Source of the DNA: Algibacter miyuki
GTDB taxonomy: Bacteria > Bacteroidota > Bacteroidia > Flavobacteriales > Flavobacteriaceae
DNA: 64,000 bases
Reading direction: 5' to 3'
NCBI RefSeq assembly: GCF_030409805.1
Contig: NZ_JAUFQP010000013.1
Span: forward strand, 936,501 to 1,000,500
The notes under the pieces are model-generated. The model searched no databases and was not told the origin of the DNA. It was given only the letters and a program-made list of their open reading frames with translations. Positions 1-8,306 of the stretch are shown here, one piece after another. A program made the position numbers and the translations under genes. Each line of letters begins with the position of its first letter. Within the stretch, counting starts at the first letter, position 1.

Positions 1-2279
1 TTATTATAGCCTAATACATATAGTGGGATTTTATCTCCTTTTTTGAAAATATTATTTAAATCGTAATAATCATATTTATTATAAGATATTTCATTTTGAT
101 GTATTAAACCATCTCCAAATTCGCTAGAGATGAAAACACCAATGTTATCTGAATCAAATGTTGTAACATTTTTTACTATACCATAGATTATTTTACCTCT
201 ATTTAACCTTTTATCCTTTTTAAGGTTTTTTGAATAATAATAATTAGATTCTTTATCTAATTGTTTGCAAATAAAATATTGAAATTTTGAACAATATAAT
301 GTTATATCAATGTTAGTTTCCCATTCTAAACTTTCTTTTTTATTTTTTTTTAAATTTATATCGGTTATGTTATGAAAAGGTAAAAAACCTTCTGTTTCTC
401 CAATCGTAGCTTTAAAACCATTGTAGTGTTTTTGAACTATTATGGTTTTAAAAAAATCTTCTTCTAAATTTAGAGCAATAAATTTATTGGGATTGTCTTC
501 TAATTGAGAAAGTGTTATTTCAATATTGTTATTTTTTAAGACTACAGGTATGTTGTGTTTTTTAGTTGAATTAGAAATTATATAAAAAGCATTTAGAAGT
601 AATTTTTCACTATCAGCTTTATTATTTAGTAATAAGGTATTAAATCGATAAAATTTTGATGTTAGAATATTAGCTTCTACAACTAAATCGGCAAGAGAGG
701 AAAGATAGATTTGAATGTAAATCCAATTTACATATTTTATTATCTCCCCTTTTTTTTCAGATTTCAAATTTTGAGATAAAATAAAATATTCTTGTTTTAA
801 AGAGTTTTTATATATTTCTAAAGACCTATTTATATAATTTATAAGTCTCTTTATTATGTATTTATTTTCGTTTCTAGTTGATTTTATAGAAGATAAAAAC
901 TTTAAAAGTTCTATTTCATTTATGTTTTCAAAATCTGAATATTTAATTAAATAATATATTTCTTTAAAATTTGTATCATTTACGTGTCTTTGGTATAGCT
1001 CTGGGATTTTGAAGTCAAGAATTGCTCTTATAGCTTTTTTTTCTAAACTGTTACTTTCTATTATTTGTAGAATTTTTAATTTAGTTAATTTTCTTTCGTC
1101 ATCATCTTGTATAGCTCTTAAAATACCACTTGTAAGTATCCAGTTTTCGAAAAATGTATGTAAATCTATAATCTTTAAAACCTCCGATAAGTTTCTTCTA
1201 ATAGATTCGTCATATTTTATCTTTGTTAAAATATAATTGCAATATGTGAAAACCCAAAAGCCACTTTCTTGCTCGTATTGTGATTTTAATTTTAGGTTAT
1301 ATTCATCATCTTTATCAAGGTATTTTAAAAAATATTTCTTTTTTAGAGAATCGTCTTTTATTATTTCATTAAATTCATAAAAAAAAGGGTCATCAATATT
1401 TACCTGTTTTAAATGTATTCTAGTATTTATATCTAAAATTTCACATTCAATTTCGTCGTTTATTTTTAATTTGTTTTCTTGATTTGGTAAAGCTTTTACT
1501 TCATATTTTTCTCCAACACTATCATTTAAATTTATAATTTTAATTTTAACCCCATTAAACAATGTTTTATCTTCAAAATTTCTAATTTTAAATTTATGTT
1601 TTTCACCTATACTATATAAAGGATGTCTATTGTCATTTATAATTAGTTTAGGTAAACCATTCCAAGCAACTCCTATAACTTTACAAGTAATATCTTGGTA
1701 TTTCCATAAAGATTTTTTATGCCATTGACCTGCTCTTATTGTTAATTCATTTCCATCGTTATCCTCTATAATTACAGCATCTATATCTTCGTTTTTTTTA
1801 TTTTGTATTTTACCATAATTTTTTATTTTGAAAGTTTTAATATCTCCAAAAGTCCAATTACTATTTGATGTGTCAATGTTTTTAAGCACGGGAAAACCAC
1901 GTTTGTAACCAACTATTTTACATTTTATTTTTTCTAATTCTTCTTGCCAATTAAATGCCTCAATTGAAAGTATCCTAGTATACTCACTTTTTAAGTGAAA
2001 ATAAATTCGATCATTAATTTTTACTTTCTTTTCAATATCGAATACAATTACTTGCCCAATTCTATATTTTGGATGAATAATTGTTAAAAACGTTTTATTA
2101 AGTGTTGGATTGAATTCTTTGATAAAATCATAGTTTTGATTTAATCTAATATTTTCAAATATTTTAATTTGATTTGAAGGAATATAATGCTCTTCTTTTG
2201 AACTCTGTTCTTGGACAATATAGAATTCTTTATCATTTATATATGTTGTAGTTTTAATTAAGCAATTAGTTTCATTCAT
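1..2279 (-). CDS. Large tandem OB-fold / S1-like repeat protein (3' end outside window)
   Basis: Open frame read on the minus strand from an ATG at 2279 to the window edge without a stop (759 codons, C-terminus missing). Residues about 68-135, 141-215 and 218-292 form three divergent copies of a unit containing a 'YxIGxxxxFxI' strand, a 'CK(I/V)(V/I)G' strand and a 'G(F/L)P' turn, which look like OB-fold modules. Near residues 605-635 and 700-757 are S1-like stretches ('GFLPFHNI', 'GVFISSEFGDGLIHQNEIS'). The middle (about 300-600) is lysine-rich, probably helical and unrecognised. No signal peptide or membrane segment is seen, so it is probably a cytoplasmic nucleic-acid-binding protein. It is the last unit of a same-strand cassette-like array, separated by an attC-like site from the DGQHR gene. 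S1/OB folds usually bind RNA or ssDNA; the actual role here is unknown. Confidence 0.7.
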   Translation of the reverse strand, partial: MNETNCLIKTTTYINDKEFYIVQEQSSKEEHYIPSNQIKIFENIRLNQNYDFIKEFNPTLNKTFLTIIHPKYRIGQVIVFDIEKKVKINDRIYFHLKSEYTRILSIEAFNWQEELEKIKCKIVGYKRGFPVLKNIDTSNSNWTFGDIKTFKIKNYGKIQNKKNEDIDAVIIEDNDGNELTIRAGQWHKKSLWKYQDITCKVIGVAWNGLPKLIINDNRHPLYSIGEKHKFKIRNFEDKTLFNGVKIKIINLNDSVGEKYEVKALPNQENKLKINDEIECEILDINTRIHLKQVNIDDPFFYEFNEIIKDDSLKKKYFLKYLDKDDEYNLKLKSQYEQESGFWVFTYCNYILTKIKYDESIRRNLSEVLKIIDLHTFFENWILTSGILRAIQDDDERKLTKLKILQIIESNSLEKKAIRAILDFKIPELYQRHVNDTNFKEIYYLIKYSDFENINEIELLKFLSSIKSTRNENKYIIKRLINYINRSLEIYKNSLKQEYFILSQNLKSEKKGEIIKYVNWIYIQIYLSSLADLVVEANILTSKFYRFNTLLLNNKADSEKLLLNAFYIISNSTKKHNIPVVLKNNNIEITLSQLEDNPNKFIALNLEEDFFKTIIVQKHYNGFKATIGETEGFLPFHNITDINLKKNKKESLEWETNIDITLYCSKFQYFICKQLDKESNYYYSKNLKKDKRLNRGKIIYGIVKNVTTFDSDNIGVFISSEFGDGLIHQNEISYNKYDYYDLNNIFKKGDKIPLYVLGYN

Positions 2280-2294
2280 AGTTTCTTTTAATGA

Positions 2295-2427
2295 GGCACA
2301 ACGTTTAGTATATAAAAAGTAGCGGGTTTTATATACTAACTTTTCAGTTTAGAACTGAACTTTGTTTTATATATACACTTTGATGTTAACATTAAATCCG
2401 CTATTTTTTATATACATTGTTGGCAGC
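2295..2427 (-). repeat. attC-like site A (imperfect inverted repeat)
   Basis: The 133-bp spacer between the OB-fold gene and the DGQHR gene. The inner arms 2309-2325 and 2398-2414 are complementary at 16 of 17 positions. Outside them lie short boxes ending in CAAC (2295-2302, core of the following unit) and GTTGGCAGC (2419-2427). The latter is the exact complement of 4492-4500, at the start of the DGQHR unit. Length and box layout fit integron attC sites; the identification is inferred. Confidence 0.6.
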
Positions 2428-2432
2428 TGGGT

Positions 2433-3755
2433 TTACTTTTTAAAGTATCCTAATTCTTGTCCTAATGCAGTATATAATTTGTTTTGTAACCCTAAACTTC
2501 CTGATCCTGAAAAACTTCCTTCTTTTGAAAAGAAATCAGCACCTTTATCTTTTGCTTTGACTAATTCAGATTTTAATAAATTAGTAAGATCTTCAGATGT
2601 AATAGATTTAAAATCTGTATCTATTTTTAATTTTCTATAAATAGGATCAATAAGCTTTATTAAAGCACCCATACCCGTTGTTTTACAAAGAATATTAGGG
2701 TATTTCCTAGAGGTGTCTTGACCATCTTGAGGCCAATAAGGATTAAAAACATCTTTTATAGCTTTCAAATATGATTTGAAAAATTTAGGAAGTATTTTAT
2801 AATCACTTCCGTCATTCAAATAATCCATTGGTAAGGATGCCCAAATTCCTTTAGGTCTAAAATGATTAAGAATCGCTTCTACGAAAAAAGCTTGCGAGAA
2901 AAATCCTTTTCCTGAACCGAGCATTTTTATAAATCCTTGGATTACAGAATCTTTATTATTGTTCAGGTGCATAGCTAGCATATGAGATAAGAAAATATCA
3001 TTCTTATTTGGATCAGGATATGAACCAAAAATATCATAGTATAGAGACTTATTTACAGGTTTTTGATTAAAATTTACGTCAGCAAATACCTTTCCTTGTT
3101 CCCATTTATCAAAACCTAATAATAAGGTACAATTAAACTCGAACTGCTTAATGTAGTCCAAAACTAGTTGATTAGATAAATTGGGGTATTCATCTTTTAA
3201 TTTATTTCTTCCAATCTTGATTTCGTTATTAGAAGCATCTTTAAAGAGCTTTATCATTCCCATCAGCCTATGCTGACCATCTACTATTAAAGCGAATTTT
3301 CCATCTGGAATTGTTAATTCAATCTCATTATCTTCGATTTCTTTATAAAATGCACCTATATAATCTTCTTGTTTAGCAGATTTAATAAATTCTAAATATT
3401 CTTCTTTTGTTTCGAACTCCTGATTTAAATCAAGAGATATTATTACTGAAGTAGGAAATGAACCTAACGCATTTGTATTTGAAGAATGAATATTAGATAT
3501 TTCCTTCAACAAAAATTTATAAATATTACTGACTCTTTTATCATTAGTTAGTCTTTGATAATAAGAGTTTTTTACGTCTTTTTCAATCTGTTCTACATTT
3601 TTCAATGGAACAAAAGGATCATAGTTTTGAGGTTCACGGGACGTGAACTTAACTATATTTCTCAATGTTGGAAAATCTATAGCACTAATTCCAATAGGTT
3701 TAGAGGTTAATTGATTAACCAAAATCCCCTTAAGTTCTTTTGTCTTATTGCTCAT
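2433..3755 (-). CDS. DGQHR-domain protein (DndB-like family)
   Basis: About 440 residues. I start it at ATG 3755, which overlaps the upstream gene by 11 bases; an in-frame ATG at 3806 would overlap by 62. The signature 'VDGQHRLMG' lies at residues about 158-166, followed by 'FADVNFNQKPVNKSL' (about 224-238), the pattern of DGQHR/DndB-type proteins in which a short catalytic-like loop is followed by an 'F..vN..qkpv' helix. Known family members occur in DNA-modification and phage-defence clusters (dnd, dpd) and as lone genes in genomic islands; the biochemical role of lone copies is not settled. No dnd genes are visible here. It is translationally coupled to a membrane coiled-coil protein and both sit in one cassette-like unit, so I infer a two-component accessory, possibly defensive, module. 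Confidence 0.75.
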   Translation of the reverse strand: MSNKTKELKGILVNQLTSKPIGISAIDFPTLRNIVKFTSREPQNYDPFVPLKNVEQIEKDVKNSYYQRLTNDKRVSNIYKFLLKEISNIHSSNTNALGSFPTSVIISLDLNQEFETKEEYLEFIKSAKQEDYIGAFYKEIEDNEIELTIPDGKFALIVDGQHRLMGMIKLFKDASNNEIKIGRNKLKDEYPNLSNQLVLDYIKQFEFNCTLLLGFDKWEQGKVFADVNFNQKPVNKSLYYDIFGSYPDPNKNDIFLSHMLAMHLNNNKDSVIQGFIKMLGSGKGFFSQAFFVEAILNHFRPKGIWASLPMDYLNDGSDYKILPKFFKSYLKAIKDVFNPYWPQDGQDTSRKYPNILCKTTGMGALIKLIDPIYRKLKIDTDFKSITSEDLTNLLKSELVKAKDKGADFFSKEGSFSGSGSLGLQNKLYTALGQELGYFKK

Positions 3756-4464
3756 TGTCAAAAGGGTTTTCTGTTTCGTTGATATTGCTTTCAGATCCGT
3801 TGTCATCTATTTCACTTTCGCTTGACTCTTCAGAAGTTGTTGTTTCAATCTGTGCGTCAGTTGAATTTTCTTGGATAGTTTCTAATTTTTCAATTCTCTT
3901 ATTTAATTTGAAAATCGTTTTCTCTAATTGACCTACTTCTTTTCTTAAAACTTCTGAACTTGCTTTTGTTGCTTGTTCAAAAACTTCTCCTTTATACTCC
4001 TCGTCAAATATTGTTTTAAATTCTTCTTTTGCTGACTTTTCAGCAGTTTCTTTCGCGATTTTTGTTGATTCGAATTTAGCTTCTTCAACTGCTCTTGTTC
4101 TAATATCATTAGTAGATTTGAAACCAAAAAAACCTGCAATTGCTAGAATTATTGCAACTATTGCAGCGTAAAGTTTATTGAAAAAATTATCGCTTTCTTT
4201 TTCTTTGATAAGATCAAGTTGACGATCTTGAATTTTGTTTGACGTTTGTTTGATCTCATTTAATAGAGAATCAATTTTAACAATCTCCAACTTATTCAGT
4301 TCATTAATTGAATCTGTTTTTATTCCGTGATATTCAATTTGTATTGTATTCGTTTTTTGTTCCTCAACGTTAAGAGACTTTATCGTTATGAGGATTAAAC
4401 CTATTACAGATAGTCCAATAACTACTGCTGCAATAGTGTTTAATAATAAATTATATCCTTTCAT
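3745..4464 (-). CDS. Membrane protein with coiled coils, partner of DGQHR protein
   Basis: 239 residues. Two hydrophobic segments (about 9-28 and 97-115) flank a charged, probably coiled-coil stretch (45-90). After the second segment comes a long Lys/Glu-rich coiled coil (about 120-200) and an acidic, Ser/Glu/Asp-rich tail. Predicted topology: both termini on the same side of the inner membrane, long coiled coil cytoplasmic. No enzyme motif is seen and no family is recognised. Its end overlaps the start of the DGQHR gene by 11 bases, implying coupled translation and joint function. The unit begins right after the box GTTGGCAGC (gene direction, 4500-4492). Confidence 0.7.
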   Translation of the reverse strand: MKGYNLLLNTIAAVVIGLSVIGLILITIKSLNVEEQKTNTIQIEYHGIKTDSINELNKLEIVKIDSLLNEIKQTSNKIQDRQLDLIKEKESDNFFNKLYAAIVAIILAIAGFFGFKSTNDIRTRAVEEAKFESTKIAKETAEKSAKEEFKTIFDEEYKGEVFEQATKASSEVLRKEVGQLEKTIFKLNKRIEKLETIQENSTDAQIETTTSEESSESEIDDNGSESNINETENPFDNEQ

Positions 4465-4491
4465 TTATCGTTAGTTTGTTTTTTTTGCCTT

Positions 4492-4578
4492 GCTGCCAAC
4501 AGTTGTATATAGTTAGTGTTAACTATATATCTATTTTAGGGTTAACACTACTTTTTTAGGGTATTATTAAAGCTATTA
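4492..4578 (-). repeat. attC-like element, copy 1 of a 75-bp duplication
   Basis: Bases 4503-4577 match 12153-12227 at about 70 of 75 positions without gaps. The shared block contains the palindrome TATATAGTTA-gtgt-TAACTATATA. The two copies stop matching exactly at the outer GTT box: here it runs into GCTGCCAAC (4492-4500), there into TGCCTATAAC. That is what cassette recombination at a shared attC would leave. Confidence 0.65.
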
Positions 4579-4865
4579 ATTTTTTAATCATTATGATTCA
4601 ATATGAGTACATGAGCTAGTAGGTATTCATATCGAAATTCTTTAGGGAAGAAAATATTTTTAAATATATTAAAAGTTACTTAAAAAAGTATATGAAATAA
4701 AATATTTCTACAAACCGAGCTTATTTTAAATAAGCATATAAGATAAGGGAAGTTTTTTTATGGTTATACCTATGTCTTAAATTTAGTATTTTTATAAAAA
4801 CACTAAATTTAAGACATATAATAAGAAAGAACAAAAGAGAGGGATAAGGTTGATATACACGCAGT
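4579..4865. other. Gene-free remnant unit between two attC-like sites
   Basis: About 290 bases with no credible reading frame on either strand. On one side is the duplicated 75-bp attC-like element, whose other copy abuts a serine hydrolase stop codon; on the other is the box GTTATATGC (4866-4874). It could be a decayed or non-coding cassette. Its only strong feature is the 48-bp palindrome at 4771-4818. Confidence 0.45.
4771..4818. repeat. 48-bp near-perfect palindrome
   Basis: Arms 4771-4787 and 4802-4818 (TATGTCTTAAATTTAGT and its reverse complement) pair perfectly over 17 bp. After one A/C mismatch, TTTTT pairs with AAAAA, leaving a 2-base loop. It lacks a GC-rich stem and a one-sided T run, so it is not a classic terminator. 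It may be a bidirectional hairpin, an operator or the relic of a small mobile element. Confidence 0.7.
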
Positions 4866-4878
4866 GTTATATGCAGTA

Positions 4879-5703
4879 TTATTTTTTTGTTTTAACTGAG
4901 CTATAAAACGTGTGCGCCCTAGCACCATTCCTTTTCCAATCATTTTCCATGATTATTAATTCTTCTGCTTCACCATTAATTTCAATATAATCTCCATTAG
5001 GCTTCCAGAGAGCATTTATGCGCCATTTAAATATTTCACCTTTTCTAACCAAATCAATATGAAAAGGAGTGGCATCCCTAAAACCGGTTATATTTCCAGT
5101 TTCACCATTATCAAAATTATAAGTGCCAGATAAATTACCGCTAATTTCATGTAAATTCATTTCTCCATTATGAAAACCTAATTTGAATTTCCATAAACCG
5201 CTAAAATTGGAAGAAGAAGGTTTGTCACTTTTATAGGGTGGTTTTATACTAACCTGAATACTGTCCTTATAGGTATTGTATTTTGTTGTAATTATCGTTT
5301 TAATAGATGTTTTTCCAGATTTGATAGTTTTAAAATTTATACCAGAATTATCAAGGAGCAGATCTGCGCCTTCTACAGTAGGGAATTTGAATGTATTGTT
5401 ACCACTACTTAATGTTAAAAAAGTGTTATCATAAATAATTTCACAAGTGCCCTCGGCGATACTGATCTTTGATTTAGGTTTTATTAAAATATTATCTAGT
5501 TTTAAGTTATCACCTAGATAAACATTTTCTGGAATTAATATTTTGACCTCAGCTTTTTCACGATAAAGGAAATGGTAAAAATTATCTTTTAATGGTGTTA
5601 AGTAAAAGCTCAAAAGACCAATAGCTAAGGTGAAAACACCTCCAATGAAACTATTTATATGTTCTGAAAATATATTTTTAAGTAGTTCTTTATTAATTTT
5701 CAT
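4879..5703 (-). CDS. Membrane-anchored protein of unknown function
   Basis: 274 residues, not recognised. One N-terminal hydrophobic segment (about 17-36, 'FIGGVFTLAIGLLSFYL') follows a short positively charged stretch, suggesting a single-pass anchor with the rest outside the cytoplasm. Residues 50-155 look like an all-beta, Ig-like domain. Residues about 165-265 ('SGLWKFKLGFHNGEMNLHEI' onward, with 'NLSGTYNFDNGETGNITG') look like a small beta-barrel of the lipocalin/DUF type that detects ligands or packs against membranes; this fold guess is weak. It follows the phosphodiester-glycosidase-like gene after 5 bases, so the two are probably co-transcribed and belong to one cassette-like unit. 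Confidence 0.6.
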   Translation of the reverse strand: MKINKELLKNIFSEHINSFIGGVFTLAIGLLSFYLTPLKDNFYHFLYREKAEVKILIPENVYLGDNLKLDNILIKPKSKISIAEGTCEIIYDNTFLTLSSGNNTFKFPTVEGADLLLDNSGINFKTIKSGKTSIKTIITTKYNTYKDSIQVSIKPPYKSDKPSSSNFSGLWKFKLGFHNGEMNLHEISGNLSGTYNFDNGETGNITGFRDATPFHIDLVRKGEIFKWRINALWKPNGDYIEINGEAEELIIMENDWKRNGARAHTFYSSVKTKK

Positions 5704-5708
5704 TATGA

Positions 5709-6524
5709 CTAGTTTTTAATTGTAATAATATTAGGGACGTAATTGATTTCTTGATATCCTACGTGCATATTCAAAGCGGGAAAATATAAATGTGAACTCG
5801 GACCACCATCTAAGGCTAAAGCTATTTTTGTATTGGGATAGTCTGGTTTTTCATTTTTGATTAAAATTTCCGAAAACTCATACAAACTTATAGACCTTCC
5901 TTTATTGTTAAATACAGCACAAATTATTAATTCATTGGAGTTCGTAATCCCGATACATATTCGATCAAAATGAATTTTATCGTCCGAATATATATCATTC
6001 TCAAAATTTTTCACTAGTATTGGTTTTGATTGTATAGCCTCGTCAAAATTGACTTCATCTAAATCCTTTATGGCAACTATATCGATGGAATTATCTTTTT
6101 GGAATAAAAAACCACCAGTTTCCCATTTTATTTTTTTTGATTTTATATTTCCATTTTCTATTATTAATCCTAAAGGCATTTCTTTATTAGATTTATCATA
6201 TCCCCAAAAGCCACCACTGATTAATACAATGGATTCTAGCGTTTTAAATTCATTATAAATTGAATCCATTTCACCTTTGATTTTTACTTCCTTTACATTA
6301 AGTTTAGCCGAGTTTAGTGGGATCTTTAGATAATACAATTCTAGTCCATAGGCAAAAGAGGACCGGTCATTTATCTGTTTATGATATAAGGTAAGCGTAT
6401 CTGTGTTGGTCTCAATAAAGTATCTTTTTTCATCACCATTGTATAAGTCATTAACCAATTCTTGAGATTTCACTTGATAACAATTAAAAATACTTATAAA
6501 TATGATATATTTTAATGATCTCAT
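5709..6524 (-). CDS. Secreted phosphodiester glycosidase-like protein (DUF2233/NAGPA fold)
   Basis: About 271 residues from ATG 6524. An in-frame ATG at 6626 would place the first 34 residues inside the attC-like spacer and bury a clear signal peptide (MRSLKYIIFISIFNCYQVKSQ), so I prefer 6524. Family signs are 'LISGGFWG', 'PLGLIIENGNI', 'RICIGITNSNELI' and, near the C-terminus, 'ALALDGGPSSHLYFP', the order of motifs in phosphodiester glycosidase (NAGPA-like) proteins. The mammalian enzyme removes GlcNAc from a phosphodiester on mannose-6-phosphate; bacterial members are linked to exopolysaccharide or cell-wall phosphodiesters. Exact substrate unknown. It is the first gene of a two-gene cassette-like unit. 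Confidence 0.7.
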   Translation of the reverse strand: MRSLKYIIFISIFNCYQVKSQELVNDLYNGDEKRYFIETNTDTLTLYHKQINDRSSFAYGLELYYLKIPLNSAKLNVKEVKIKGEMDSIYNEFKTLESIVLISGGFWGYDKSNKEMPLGLIIENGNIKSKKIKWETGGFLFQKDNSIDIVAIKDLDEVNFDEAIQSKPILVKNFENDIYSDDKIHFDRICIGITNSNELIICAVFNNKGRSISLYEFSEILIKNEKPDYPNTKIALALDGGPSSHLYFPALNMHVGYQEINYVPNIITIKN

Positions 6525-6563
6525 TTGTTGTAAATTTATTGTTGTTAATGATACAAGTAAATT

Positions 6564-6684
6564 GGATATAACGTCTCGGCTATGGTTAGTGCGGGAATTA
6601 AAAGTATTGAACTTTCGATTAAGCACTTAGCCAAAACTTTTGATTTAGCCTAAAATCCGCATTAATTATAGACATTTTTGGCAA
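6564..6684 (-). repeat. attC-like site C
   Basis: A 121-bp spacer. The inner arms TTAGTGCGG (6586-6594) and CCGCATTAA (6657-6665) pair at 8 of 9 positions. The outer box GGATATAAC (6564-6572) is complementary at 8 of 9 positions to GTTATATGC (4866-4874) at the far end of the following unit. The other outer box contains TTGGCAA (6678-6684), matching the start of the lectin unit. Confidence 0.55.
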
Positions 6685-6689
6685 CTGGC

Positions 6690-8126
6690 TTAACTTCCAT
6701 CTATTTGAAAAGATAAGGTTGTTCCATTTCCATCTTGTGCTCCTTTAATTTCAGGTGATGTCAATACGTGGCAACTTCCATTTGTTTCATTTGGTGATAA
6801 ATTTCCACAATCAATAGCTTTCAATATATAAACGTGATTATCAGTAAGATTAATTTCTTTGGGAATACCAGATGGACAATTGCTGCCCTGCCATTGATTA
6901 TTTAAGACTCCCTTATCTACCCAATTGCCATTGTTAGTTGTAACGTCATAAAGCCATAATCTAACTGATTCCGTTTTGCTGTCATGACAATTGGTAATCA
7001 GTAATTTAGAAACACCTTTTGATGGGGGGCGTTTTGGTGGAGTGGAGGTGTTTGGAGTAGTACATGTTTCGACACTAAAAGTAGTATTTTCAGCTGACCA
7101 TTTACTATATGCTTTTACACGAAAACAATGCTCTTTTTTATTTCCTGTCGAATTACTTTCAATACTAAATTTATAACTACTTTTTTGAGGCTCAATAGTG
7201 ATATGTTCATTGTCATTATCTACTCCTATAGTTAATCGTTGTTTAGATAGTTTTGTTACGTCGTTATTTCTTTTCCAAGTAATGTCCCCTTTAATTTTAT
7301 ATGCGTAGTGCCACTTCCAAAACTTCCAAGTTGATTGGTCTAGATCTCTTTCCCACTCAAAGTTAGTGAGTTTAATATCAGTTGGTTCGTTGGGAGCAGT
7401 TTTTAAAATTTTCCATTTTTGGAGATTACTTCCTGTAAATTCACCTAGCACTAAAGTTCCACCCGAATTTAAGCCTAGTGGCTCAATTACATATTGCTTT
7501 TTGAATTCGGCACTTTGAATATAATACATATCAGGTTCGTTTGGAACAGGGATGATTTTCCAAATTTGTTTTGCCTTAGTCGCCAAGCTATTTGCTAGAT
7601 GAATGGGTGATACGCTCAGTTCATTTTTTTCTTCAATTGTAAATTCGTAGTTGTTTAATGTCTTTCGATTACTATGGTTTTCTCCGTCAGTAAAGACCAT
7701 TGGTTCACTCGATAGTGCGGGTTGATGTAAATTATTTTCTATCGGTTGTACTGGACTTGTAACAAGAGGAGGAACTTTTACTGAAAGATAAAAATCAGAA
7801 GATAAAGAGCGATTGTCATAAGCCATTATGTAACGTGCATCATTTCCAAATCTATCAGGAATATTCGAACTTGTTAATTTGAACATTTGTGCTTTAGAGT
7901 AGTTAAGTGAATGTGGCCATATAGTTGTCCCTTTTGTTTTTGCGTTACCTTGAACATCTAAAACCAAATTTGTTTGAACATTTTCAATATAAACCCAACC
8001 TGACCCCAAATTTTGGGATAAAAGAGTAGGGCAATTAAAAATTAAATAAATTGCACACAGAAAACTAGTCATTAAATTTTTATTGCATCTTAGATTTTTT
8101 TTACAAAAAAAAAGGAAATTATTCAT
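6690..8126 (-). CDS. Secreted ricin-type beta-trefoil lectin-domain protein
   Basis: 478 residues. A positively charged N-terminus is followed by a hydrophobic stretch ending 'PTLLSQ' (about residue 38), a likely signal peptide. Residues about 40-245 carry ricin-B-like repeats ('GWVYIENVQTNLVLDVQGN', '..KAQMFKL', 'AKQIWKIIP', 'KYVIEPLG'-like, 'LQKWKIL'), spread over one or two beta-trefoils. Residues 250-370 form a beta-rich linker and the last 100 residues ('SKLLITNCHDSKTESVRLWLYDV') a small cysteine-containing domain not recognised. Ricin-B folds bind sugars, so a secreted carbohydrate-binding role is likely; no catalytic domain is seen. It stands alone between two attC-like sites. Confidence 0.7.
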   Translation of the reverse strand: MNNFLFFCKKNLRCNKNLMTSFLCAIYLIFNCPTLLSQNLGSGWVYIENVQTNLVLDVQGNAKTKGTTIWPHSLNYSKAQMFKLTSSNIPDRFGNDARYIMAYDNRSLSSDFYLSVKVPPLVTSPVQPIENNLHQPALSSEPMVFTDGENHSNRKTLNNYEFTIEEKNELSVSPIHLANSLATKAKQIWKIIPVPNEPDMYYIQSAEFKKQYVIEPLGLNSGGTLVLGEFTGSNLQKWKILKTAPNEPTDIKLTNFEWERDLDQSTWKFWKWHYAYKIKGDITWKRNNDVTKLSKQRLTIGVDNDNEHITIEPQKSSYKFSIESNSTGNKKEHCFRVKAYSKWSAENTTFSVETCTTPNTSTPPKRPPSKGVSKLLITNCHDSKTESVRLWLYDVTTNNGNWVDKGVLNNQWQGSNCPSGIPKEINLTDNHVYILKAIDCGNLSPNETNGSCHVLTSPEIKGAQDGNGTTLSFQIDGS

Positions 8127-8184
8127 GATTTTTTTGATTTAAAAGATTAATTATAATTAAAGTCATTTAGATTTTTTATTTAGA

Positions 8185-8301
8185 TTTTTGCCAACGTTGC
8201 GTATAAGAATAGTAGCCGACTGCGTGGTACTTTCTTGTCAAGTTACAAGAGGGTTTAAACCCTTCACTATTAAGGCTTTTATTTTATATATTGTTGGTTT
8301 T
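8185..8301 (-). repeat. attC-like site D
   Basis: A 117-bp spacer with the outer boxes TTTTTGCCAAC (8185-8195) and GTTGGTTTT (8293-8301). Next to them are partly complementary inner arms (ATAAgAATAgtAGCC against the complement of GGCTTTTATTTTAT). The first box is partly complementary to 6678-6684 at the far end of the lectin unit. The second is complementary at 8 of 9 positions to AAATCCAAC at 10452-10460, at the start of the protease unit. Confidence 0.55.
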
Positions 8302-8306
8302 TGTTT

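Noticed and set aside
1009-1236. 75-codon plus-strand reading frame
   Set aside because: It lies antisense inside the long OB-fold gene and shows no family signature; it is a shadow of that gene's codon pattern.
2362-2640. 92-codon plus-strand frame with a membrane-like start
   Set aside because: Its first part is the attC-like spacer and the rest is antisense to the DGQHR gene.
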